Positions 8,555-15,801 of a DNA stretch of 33,997 nucleotides are shown piece by piece. Source of the DNA: Thermoleophilia bacterium (GTDB lineage: Bacteria; Actinomycetota; Thermoleophilia; Gaiellales; Gaiellaceae). Where the stretch lies: positions 1 through 33,997 of the forward strand of contig JAICME010000016.1 in assembly GCA_025929425.1 (NCBI GenBank). Direction: 5' to 3'. Made by a program: the position numbers and the translations under genes. The notes under the pieces are model-generated. The model worked only from the letters and a program-made list of their open reading frames with translations, searched no databases and was not told where the DNA came from. The stretch's first letter is position 1; every line of letters starts with the position of its first letter.

Positions 8555-8749
8555 GAGAACCTCCGGGTCCGAATCACCGACGCCGGCCAGGATGTTGAGG
8601 CCGGTCAGATACGGCTCCAACCCGCTTTCCTGAGGGGAGGACTCTTAGCGGTGCCGCGTACTCCGCGCCGCCGGGTGCTGCGCAACGCCGATGGCTAAGG
8701 CGCCGCAACCCCAAGGGTACCACCAGAGCGGGATCGCCCTGTTGCGCGA

Positions 8750-9398
8750 CTACGTCGCCGAGGCGACCGGAGCGCCGGGCAGTACTCGCGGCGGCAGCAG
8801 TAGGAGATGGCTGTCGACGATCGCCTGGGCCACGTCGATGACGCCTATGGCCGTTGTGCTGCGAATGGTCGCGCAGCATCTCGAAGGCTCGATCTGCATC
8901 GACTGCATGGCGGGCCATCAGGATCCCCTTCGCCTGCTCGATCGTGGCCCGCCCCCCAAACGCTCCTTGCAGGCTGTGGTACTCGGCGAAACGTTGCAGT
9001 GTGATGTCGATCGCGCTCTGGAGCTCGGCCGGGGTGTCCTCGACGATGTACGCAAACACGCCCCGCTTGGCGGCCTCGTGCACGTAGGCGGGATCCTTGG
9101 CCGACAGCAGTGCGATCACCGGGCAGGACGCCTCGCGGACGATCTCGGTGATCAGGTCGAGGGCATGCTCGGAGTGCAGACCCAGTCCCACCAGTGCGAC
9201 GTCGGGCCGCTCTCTGGCTGTCACGGCGCCGACTTCCTTGACGTAGATCTCACGTGCGATCACCTCGTGCCCGAGCCCGGCCACGACCTGGGCGAGCAAT
9301 TCGAGCCGCTCGCGCTTCTCGTTCGCGATCAGGACACGTAGATGCCGGACCTCGTCCAGAGCCATCGGAACCCGAATGTAGCGCGGAGCCATCGGCAC
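8750..9398 (-). CDS. ANTAR-domain response regulator-like protein, interrupted by an apparent +1 frameshift near 8854-8858
   Basis: RVLIANEKRERLELLAQVVAGLGHEVIAREIYVKEVGAVTARERPDVALVGLGLHSEHALDLITEIVREASCPVIALL...; ANTAR start RATIEQAKGILMARHAVDADRAFEMLRDHSQH continues in another frame as TAIGVIDVAQAIVDSHLLLLPPRVLPGAPVASAT*, with stop CTA at 8750-8752. The ORF-track tail 8574..8750 is out-of-frame read-through. Confidence 0.8.
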
Positions 9399-9569
9399 AG
9401 ATGCGCGCTAACCTTCTACTTGCGGCTCCGCAGCACTCGGCGCCGTGAACCACACCCGCGGGGCCAGAAGCATTCCGACCCCGCGCAAGATCCGCCCTCA
9501 ACACACAGGCCGGAGCGTAGGCCGATCGCGGCGCGTGATCGACCTCGATGTCCACGAGGGAGGATCAAG

Positions 9570-9884
9570 ATGCAGGTCGAATCGCACCACCCTGAAACGC
9601 AGAAGGCCCCGGCCGCGCCTGCGGAGGCACGCGGCGACCGTCTGCGCCGGCACGGCCGTCGTACCGGCCTCTACACCTGGGCGTTTGGCCTCGTGGCGCT
9701 GCTCGTCGTGCTGATTGCGCTGGTCGCCGCGAATACGCGACAGGTGAAGCTGAGCTGGGTCGTCGGGACCGGCCACGCGTCGCTGGTCTGGATCATCCTC
9801 GCCGCTGCAGTGCTCGGCTGGCTGCTGGGGATCTTCACCAGCGTCGTCTTCAGATTGCGCACACGGCGCCGGCGATCGGCATAG
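9570..9884 (+). CDS. LapA-domain (DUF1049-like) membrane protein
   Basis: TGLYTWAFGLVALLVVLIALVAANTRQVKLSWVVGTGHASLVWIILAAAVLGWLLGIFTSVVFRLRTRRRRSA; ATG 9570 preceded by GAGGGAGGATCAAG Shine-Dalgarno. Confidence 0.8.
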   Translation: MQVESHHPETQKAPAAPAEARGDRLRRHGRRTGLYTWAFGLVALLVVLIALVAANTRQVKLSWVVGTGHASLVWIILAAAVLGWLLGIFTSVVFRLRTRRRRSA

Positions 9885-9898
9885 GCGGTTTCGACCCT

Positions 9899-11008
9899 GT
9901 GACGCCGGACCCTCGCCCCGAGGTCGACCGTTCCTCCGTGTTGGCCGCGGCGCCGCTGGCGGCGGTTGGGATCGCTGCTCCGATCGTGCTCGAACGCAGG
10001 TACCGGCTGCTCGTCGATGCGCTCGTACGCCTGCATCGCTCACGCCGGGCCCGGTGGTCGGTGGCCGCAGGGTCGGGAGCCACCATGGTCGTGCTGGCGT
10101 TCCTTGCCGCGCGACACTTCGCCACCAGTCCGTGGCCGCTGTCGGGCGGACAGCCCGGAGTGTTGGTAGCGGTCTGCCTGTTACTGCTTCTCGCTCAGGG
10201 CTTCAAGGCCTGGGGATGGGGACGGTTGTTCGCAGCGGGCGAGCGGCCTCGACCGCTCGCACTTGCGGCAGGCAACGGCGGCGCAGCCCTGATCGGGGTC
10301 GTGCTTCCCGGCCGTTTCGACGACGCGATGCGCGTGGCCGTCGTTCGCCGCTATCCAGGCTGTCGCGCCGGCGTCCGGGCACTCTGTCTCTCGCTCGTCA
10401 TGCTGGGCCTGATCGACTCCGTCGCACTCGCGCCACTTGCCGCGGCGGCCGCCGTACTGGGCGGCGGGATCGGCGTGCGCGCCGGGCTCACGGTCGTCGC
10501 TGCCGCGGGCATAGCCGCCGCGGGCCTGCTGGTCGCCCTCCCTCGCCTTGTCGGAAGCAACCGCGCCTCGCGCTTCCGGCTCGGCCGCTGGCTGAACCCA
10601 CGCACCACCTCGATGCGACGCTTGTCGCAGGCGTGGGCACTCGTGTCGGCCTGCTGGCTCCTCCGCGCACTCGCCTCCTTCCTCCTGCTCGGGACACTCG
10701 GGGTCGGCTTCTCGTTCCCACTCGCGTTGCTCTTGCTCTGTGCGGGCGCGGCAGCGGCAGCGGTGCCGGTCGGCCTCGCGGGAGCGGCCACGCAAGTCGG
10801 CGCCGGCGCCGCGGCATTGATCGCCGCCGGCGTCGGGAGTTCGCAGGCGCTCGCGGTGACGCTCGCCGTCGGCGGGCTCGGCGTCCTCACCGGCGCTGCA
10901 ATCTTCCTCGCCGCGATCGTCTGGCGCGTCGGCCTCTCCCTGGCCACGACTCGGATCGCCGCCTGCCCGCCCCAGGGCGGCGGCACATCGGCCAGGTCGG
11001 GATCGTGA
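9899..11008 (+). CDS. Integral membrane protein resembling the LPG-synthase TM / UPF0104 family
   Basis: Multiple hydrophobic helices; VLPGRFDDAMRVAVVRRYPGCRAGVRALCLSLVMLGLIDS and AVPVGLAGAATQVGAGAAALIAAGVGSSQALAVTLAVGGLGVLTGA pattern typical of this flippase-like family; GTG start at 9899. Confidence 0.65.
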   Translation: MTPDPRPEVDRSSVLAAAPLAAVGIAAPIVLERRYRLLVDALVRLHRSRRARWSVAAGSGATMVVLAFLAARHFATSPWPLSGGQPGVLVAVCLLLLLAQGFKAWGWGRLFAAGERPRPLALAAGNGGAALIGVVLPGRFDDAMRVAVVRRYPGCRAGVRALCLSLVMLGLIDSVALAPLAAAAAVLGGGIGVRAGLTVVAAAGIAAAGLLVALPRLVGSNRASRFRLGRWLNPRTTSMRRLSQAWALVSACWLLRALASFLLLGTLGVGFSFPLALLLLCAGAAAAAVPVGLAGAATQVGAGAAALIAAGVGSSQALAVTLAVGGLGVLTGAAIFLAAIVWRVGLSLATTRIAACPPQGGGTSARSGS

Positions 11009-11988
11009 AGGCAGGGCAGGAGTGGCGGGGCGTCCTCGACGCGTACGCGGAGCCGCGGCTCGGTCGGAGCCTGCTCGATCTCGCGACCTCGGCGGTCCCG
11101 TATCTCGCGCTGCTCGTCGCGATGACGCTCGCGCTGCGCGTCTCGCTGCTGTTGTCGCTCGCGCTCGTCGTGCCCGCATCGGCGTTTCTGATCCGCACCT
11201 TCATCGTGTTCCACGACTGCACGCACGGCTCGTTCATGCGCTCGCGGCGCGCGAACGACGCGTTGGGTGCCGCGCTGGGACTGCTCGTGTGGCTGCCCTA
11301 TCGCGGCTGGCAGCACGAGCACGCCGTGCACCATGCGACAGCGGGCGACCTCGACCGGCGCGGAGTCGGGGACGTCGCGACGCTGACGGTCGCCGAGTAC
11401 CAGGCGCTCCCGACGTGGCGGCAGATCAAGTACCGGCTCTACCGCAGCCCGGCGATCATGTTCGGCCTCGGGTGGTTCCTCGTGCTCATGCTGAAGCCGC
11501 GGTTCGTGCGCCCCGGGTCACGGCGACGCGTTCGTAACAGCGTGCTGGCCACGAACCTCGTGCTGGCACTGCTCGTCGCGGGGGCCTGCCTGACGATCGG
11601 CTGGCGCGACTACCTGCTCGTGCAGGGCCCGGTGCTCGTGGTGAGCGGCGCAGTCGGGGTCTGGCTGTTCTACGTGCAACACCAGTTCGAAGACACCTAC
11701 TGGCAGGCCCACGCAGACTGGCGCTACGACCACGCCGCGCTCGCGGGAAGCTCATACCTGAAGCTACCGGGGGTGCTGCGCTTCTTCACCGGCAACATCG
11801 GCTTCCACCACGTGCACCACCTGAGCGTCGGGATCCCGAACTACAACCTGCAAGCCGCGCACAACGGAACCGACCGGCTCCGAACGGTGCCGGAACTCAC
11901 GCTGCAGCAAGGGCTGCGCGCAACGAAGTTCAAGCTTTGGGACGAGAGGCGGGGCCGACTCGTCACCTTCCGCGAAGCTCGCGTCTGA
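11005..11988 (+). CDS. Membrane fatty acid desaturase
   Basis: Three His boxes: HDCTHGSF, HEHAVHH, HHVHH (NIGFHHVHHLSVGIPNYNL). GTG 11005 overlaps the stop of the preceding gene (GTGA). Confidence 0.92.
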   Translation: MKAGQEWRGVLDAYAEPRLGRSLLDLATSAVPYLALLVAMTLALRVSLLLSLALVVPASAFLIRTFIVFHDCTHGSFMRSRRANDALGAALGLLVWLPYRGWQHEHAVHHATAGDLDRRGVGDVATLTVAEYQALPTWRQIKYRLYRSPAIMFGLGWFLVLMLKPRFVRPGSRRRVRNSVLATNLVLALLVAGACLTIGWRDYLLVQGPVLVVSGAVGVWLFYVQHQFEDTYWQAHADWRYDHAALAGSSYLKLPGVLRFFTGNIGFHHVHHLSVGIPNYNLQAAHNGTDRLRTVPELTLQQGLRATKFKLWDERRGRLVTFREARV

Positions 11989-12055
11989 GCAAGCCCACGC
12001 GAGGCGATCACACCGAGAGCGTCGGTGACCCCCTCGCAGACCTTCGTAACAACCT

Positions 12056-12835
12056 CTACATACCCATCGCGTGATAGCCGCTGTCGACGTACAACGTCGT
12101 GCCCGTCACGTTGCCCGCACCCTCCCCGAGCAGGTATGCGGCCGCCGAGCCCACGTCGTCCGCGGTGATGTGGCGCCGAAGTGGTGAGCGCTCCTCGACG
12201 ATGTCCTCCATCGTCGTGAACCCGGCGATCGAGCGGGCGGCGAGCGTCCGCACGGGGCCGGCAGAGATCGCGTTGACGCGAATGTTCTTCGCGCCGAGAT
12301 CCCAGGCGAGGTAGCGGACGGAGGCGTCGAGGGTCGCCTTCGCGACGCCCATCACGTTGTAGTGAGGCACGGCGCGCTCGCCCCCGAGGTAGGTCATCGT
12401 CACGATCGACCCGCCTCCGGCCTTCTCCATGAGCGGCTCCGCGGCGCGTGCGCACGCGACGAGCGAGTAGGCGCTCACGTCCACCGCGAGCCAGAAGCGG
12501 TCGCGCGGCGTGTCGGTGAAGCGGCCCTCGAGATCCTCGGCGGCCGCGAACGCCACGGAGTGGACGAGGAGATCGAGCTCGCCGCCGAACGCCTCCCCCA
12601 CCTCGCCGAAGACCCGCGCCACGTCCTCGTCGGCACGAACGTCACATTCCGTCACGAGCGGCGAGTCGATCGAGGCTGCAAGCTCGCGCACCGTGGACTC
12701 GATCCGCTCTCCCTGGTACGTGAAGGCCAGGCTCGCGCCCCCGTCCGCGAGCCGGCGTGCGATCGCCCACGCGATCGAGCGCTTGTTGGCGACGCCGAGG
12801 ACGAGTCCGCGTTTTCCCTCGAAGGCTCCGGCCAT
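12056..12835 (-). CDS. fabI: Enoyl-[acyl-carrier-protein] reductase (NADH)
   Basis: MAGAFEGKRGLVLGVANKRSIAWAIARRLADGGASLAFTYQ; LVHSVAFA; MTYLGGERAVPHYNVMGVAKATLDASVRYLAWDLGAKNIRVNAISAGPVRTLAARSI: FabI Y-x6-K motif. Confidence 0.96.
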   Translation of the reverse strand: MAGAFEGKRGLVLGVANKRSIAWAIARRLADGGASLAFTYQGERIESTVRELAASIDSPLVTECDVRADEDVARVFGEVGEAFGGELDLLVHSVAFAAAEDLEGRFTDTPRDRFWLAVDVSAYSLVACARAAEPLMEKAGGGSIVTMTYLGGERAVPHYNVMGVAKATLDASVRYLAWDLGAKNIRVNAISAGPVRTLAARSIAGFTTMEDIVEERSPLRRHITADDVGSAAAYLLGEGAGNVTGTTLYVDSGYHAMGM

Positions 12836-12842
12836 CCCCGCG

Positions 12843-12848
12843 ATCCTA
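12843..12848 (-). promoter_or_regulatory. Candidate -10 box TAGGAT for fabI, 7 nt upstream of ATG (leaderless geometry)
   Basis: Minus strand TAGGAT-CGCGGGG-ATG. Confidence 0.5.
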
Positions 12849-12854
12849 GAGAGA

Positions 12855-12860
12855 TAGCCT
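12855..12860 (+). promoter_or_regulatory. Candidate -10 box TAGCCT for the SDR gene, 7 nt upstream of GTG
   Basis: TAGCCT-CTGCAGC-GTG. Confidence 0.45.
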
Positions 12861-12867
12861 CTGCAGC

Positions 12868-13617
12868 GTGCGCCGGGTCGCGGTCGTCACGGGGGCCTCG
12901 TCGGGCATCGGCGCGGAGATCGCGCGGCTGCTCGCGGCTCGTGGCGACCTCTGCGTCCTGCTCGCCCGCCGCGCGGACCGGCTCGAGGCGCTCGCGGAGG
13001 AGATCGGCGGCGAGGCCGAGCCGTGCGACGTCTCCGACCGGGAGGCCGTCGAAGCGGTCGCAGGCCGGGTCCTGGCGCGCCACCCGAAGATCTCGGTGCT
13101 GGTCAACAACGCCGGCGTCCCCGGACGTACGCGATTCCTCGACGGCGACCCCGAGGTGATCGAGCGGTTGATCCGGATCAACTACCTCGGCGGTGTCTGG
13201 TGCCTTCGTGGCTTCCTGCCCGGCCTACGCGCTGCGACTCCCTCGGACGTCGTGAACATCGTCTCCGTCTCGGGTGTCGTGGCCGGGCCGCCGAGCGGCC
13301 CGTACTCGGCGTCGAAGCACGCCCAGCTCGCGTTCTCGCGCACGATCGCGGCCGAGCTCCGCGGTGAGGGGATTCGGGTGCATACGGTCAAGCCCGGCTT
13401 CGCCGAGACGGAGGGATTCCCGCAGTCCTGGCTGCCCCGGCCCGTCCAGCGGATCGTGATCGGGCCGCGCGAGGTCGCGACCCATGTGCTCCGCTCCCTC
13501 GAGGAGGGTCGAGGCGAGACGACGGTTCCCTGGTTCTACGGCCCTGTCGCCCCGCTGCAGGATGCCTTGCCGAACCTTTTCACCCGTGTCCTCTCGCGCA
13601 TCCCCAAAGCTCCGTAG
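12868..13617 (+). CDS. Short-chain dehydrogenase/reductase
   Basis: GTG start; RRVAVVTGASSGIGAEIARLLAARGD (TGxxxGIG), NNAG, PYSASKHAQLAFSRTIAAELRGEGIRVHTVKPGF. Confidence 0.93.
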   Translation: MRRVAVVTGASSGIGAEIARLLAARGDLCVLLARRADRLEALAEEIGGEAEPCDVSDREAVEAVAGRVLARHPKISVLVNNAGVPGRTRFLDGDPEVIERLIRINYLGGVWCLRGFLPGLRAATPSDVVNIVSVSGVVAGPPSGPYSASKHAQLAFSRTIAAELRGEGIRVHTVKPGFAETEGFPQSWLPRPVQRIVIGPREVATHVLRSLEEGRGETTVPWFYGPVAPLQDALPNLFTRVLSRIPKAP

Positions 13618-13620
13618 AAT
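13615..13620 (+). promoter_or_regulatory. Candidate -10 box TAGAAT for marR, 6 nt upstream of ATG, containing the SDR stop codon
   Basis: TAGAAT-CGCCCC-ATG. Confidence 0.55.
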
Positions 13621-13626
13621 CGCCCC

Positions 13627-14049
13627 ATGGTCGAAGAGACGCAGCCCTCGGTCGAGGACGTCATCGCGGTCGCCGAGTTCCGGTCGGCGCTTCGGCACTT
13701 CCTGCGCCGGAGCGAGAAGGTCGCGCGTCAGTCGGGGCTCACTCCCCAGCGCTACACGCTGCTGATGATGATCAAGGGCGCACCCGGCGGTGACGAGCAG
13801 TCGACCGTGACCGAGCTGGCGGAGCGGCTGCAGCTCGCACAGAGCACGGTGACGGAGCTCGTCCGCCGCGCCGAGACCGCAGGGCTCATCGAGCGCGAGC
13901 AGTCGCAGCGCGATGCACGGGTCGCCCATCTGCGGCTGACCTCGGAGGGCGAGCGACGTCTCATGCTCTCCTTCACCGCACTCGAGACCGAGCGCGCACA
14001 GCTGCGTGATGCGTTCTCCAATCTCGACGGTGGCGTCGCCGGGCCCTAG
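13627..14049 (+). CDS. MarR-family transcriptional regulator
   Basis: LTPQRYTLLMMIKGAPGGDEQSTVTELAERLQLAQSTVTELVRRAETAGLIEREQSQRDARVAHLRLTSEGERRL winged-helix MarR pattern. Confidence 0.92.
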   Translation: MVEETQPSVEDVIAVAEFRSALRHFLRRSEKVARQSGLTPQRYTLLMMIKGAPGGDEQSTVTELAERLQLAQSTVTELVRRAETAGLIEREQSQRDARVAHLRLTSEGERRLMLSFTALETERAQLRDAFSNLDGGVAGP

Positions 14050-14742
14050 CTAGGCCCGCGAGAGCAGGTACCAGCCGACCTCCTCGACGAGGAGGCTCGC
14101 ATTGCCGGCCGCCAGCGCCTCGGCGCGCGTGCGGCGTTCTCCCTCGCAGCCTGCAAGATCGAGATAGGCGCTGAGCTCGCGGCCCGCCTCCTCCCGACGC
14201 TCGCGGAGCAGATCGAGGCCGTTGGTCGCGAACAGCTCCCGCAGCTCTGCAGCCGAGAGCAAGCGCACGTGCGAGGGGTCGCGCACCGTCTCGAACTCGT
14301 GCAGTGCGGCGGCCTCGCCCGGGTCGGCGGGCGCGAGCTGGTCGACGACGAGCACGCGGCCGCCCGGCCTCGTCACCCTGGTGAGCTCGGCAACGACGAG
14401 GTCGGGGCGTCCCACGTGGTGGAGCGTGCGGTGGGTGCCGGCGAGGTCGAAGTCGCCGTCCCGAAACGGCAGTGCCGTCCCGTCTCCCTCGACGAACTCG
14501 CTGTTCGGCACGGCCCGCTCGCGCGCGAGCTCGAGGAGCTCCGGCACCGGGTCGAGGCCGACGACCTCACGCACGAACGGAGCGAGGGCGAGCGCCAGCG
14601 CGCCCGCGCCGGTGCCGACGTCGAGGACGCGCTCGTCTCCGCTCGGCCTGACGAAGTCGCGCACGTCTTCCGCGAGTCGCGCGGCGCGGGAGTCCTGCCG
14701 CGCCGCGACCCGATCCGCCGTCCGCGCGAAACGGTCAGTCAC
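14050..14742 (-). CDS. SAM-dependent class I methyltransferase (UbiE/ArsM-like)
   Basis: GTG start 14742 (VTDRFARTADRVAARQDSRAARLAEDVRDFVRPSGDERVLDVGTGAGALALALAPFVREVVGLDPVPELLELARERA ... GRPDLVVAELTRVTRPGGRVLVVDQ); overlaps the 3' end of alr by 8 nt. Confidence 0.88.
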   Translation of the reverse strand: MTDRFARTADRVAARQDSRAARLAEDVRDFVRPSGDERVLDVGTGAGALALALAPFVREVVGLDPVPELLELARERAVPNSEFVEGDGTALPFRDGDFDLAGTHRTLHHVGRPDLVVAELTRVTRPGGRVLVVDQLAPADPGEAAALHEFETVRDPSHVRLLSAAELRELFATNGLDLLRERREEAGRELSAYLDLAGCEGERRTRAEALAAGNASLLVEEVGWYLLSRA

Positions 14743-15754
14743 GGACGATGCGCCGCGCCCGTACGGAGCCCGCATTGATCCCGCAGGCGATTTCGTAGCC
14801 GATCGTGTCGGCCACCTTCGCGTGCTGCTCGATGCGTACACCGTCGCCGATGACGGTGACCAGCGTCCCGACCGGCAGCTCCCGGTCCAGCTCGACGGCG
14901 ACGGCATCCATCGACACCGTCCCGATCGTCCTTCGCCGCTCCCCGTCCACGAGGATCTCGGTGCCGGACATGTCCCGCCGGAATCCGTCTTCGTACCCGA
15001 CCGGAACGATCCCGATCCAGGTCTGCTCCTCGGCGACGAACTGCCGGCCGTAGCCGGTGCTCTCCCCCGGCTCGAGAAGCCGCACCTGGGCGAGCCGGCT
15101 GCGCCACGAGAGCGCGGGCCGGAGGTCGTCCTCCGCAGGGTCGGCGTCGAACGGAGAGATCCCGTACAGCGCGATCCCGCAGCGGGCCGCGTCGAAGCGC
15201 GCGTCCGGCAGCCGGAGCGCGGCCGCGCTGTTCGCGATGTGGCGCGTGAGGTGCGAGTACTCCTCTGTCGCCTCGCGAAACCGCTCGACCTGCTGTCGTG
15301 CGAAGGCAGGGTCGCAGTCGGAGGTCGCGAGGTGGCTCATCAGCCCAACGACGTTCGCGGGCGGCTTCGGCAGCTCGGCCAGCCCCCACCGGCCCATGCC
15401 GGTGTCGAGCTTGAGATGGACAGGGACGTCGCCCGGGATCTCGCCGCCGGAGACGACGAGCTCGAGCCTCGCCTCTCGTGCCGCGGCGATCTCACGCGGC
15501 TCGCTCGGGGGGCCCATGATGAGAATGCGAGCGTCCGGCTCGCGTTGCCGAAGCTCGAGCCCTTCGTCGACCGTGGCCACGCAAAGAGCAGTCGCGCCGG
15601 CGCCGAGTGCGGCGTGTGCGACGTCCCCGACACCGTGGCCGTATCCGTTCGCCTTGACGACCGCCCAGAGCTCGGCGCCGTCGAGCACCTCGAGCAGCCG
15701 CCGCGCGTTGTGGCGGATCGCGCCGAGGTCGATCGTGATCTCGCTCCGGTGCAC
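14735..15754 (-). CDS. alr: Alanine racemase
   Basis: MHRSEITIDLGAIRHNARRLLEVLDGAELWAVVKANGYGHGVGDVAHAALGAGA; LKLDTGMGRWG; GIALYGISPFD; VPVGYEDGFRRDMSG; GTVSMDAVAVEL. Confidence 0.96.
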   Translation of the reverse strand: MHRSEITIDLGAIRHNARRLLEVLDGAELWAVVKANGYGHGVGDVAHAALGAGATALCVATVDEGLELRQREPDARILIMGPPSEPREIAAAREARLELVVSGGEIPGDVPVHLKLDTGMGRWGLAELPKPPANVVGLMSHLATSDCDPAFARQQVERFREATEEYSHLTRHIANSAAALRLPDARFDAARCGIALYGISPFDADPAEDDLRPALSWRSRLAQVRLLEPGESTGYGRQFVAEEQTWIGIVPVGYEDGFRRDMSGTEILVDGERRRTIGTVSMDAVAVELDRELPVGTLVTVIGDGVRIEQHAKVADTIGYEIACGINAGSVRARRIVRD

Positions 15755-15762
15755 CGGCGGCC

Positions 15763-15768
15763 AGCCTA
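15763..15768 (-). promoter_or_regulatory. Candidate -10 box TAGGCT for alr, 8 nt upstream of GTG
   Basis: Minus strand TAGGCT-GGCCGCCG-GTG. Confidence 0.4.
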
Positions 15769-15789
15769 GTTGCCCACCGCACAGAGGAG

Positions 15790-15795
15790 TAGGTT
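15790..15795 (+). promoter_or_regulatory. Candidate -10 box TAGGTT for the LPW membrane protein, 6 nt upstream of GTG
   Basis: TAGGTT-CCCGCC-GTG. Confidence 0.5.
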
Positions 15796-15801
15796 CCCGC
15801 C

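Noticed and set aside
8644-8699. CTTAGC...GCTAAG inverted repeat downstream of the ANTAR gene, considered as an ANTAR-target RNA
   Set aside because: Weak bulged stem; no dual hexaloop with the A1/G4 pattern expected of ANTAR targets.
8574-8749. C-terminal tail of the 274-aa ANTAR ORF
   Set aside because: Product of reading past the apparent frameshift; the corrected frame stops at 8750.
9421-9432. TGCGGCTCCGCA inverted repeat between divergent ANTAR and lapA
   Set aside because: Single short GC-rich palindrome, easily found by chance; no second copy or -35/-10 context.
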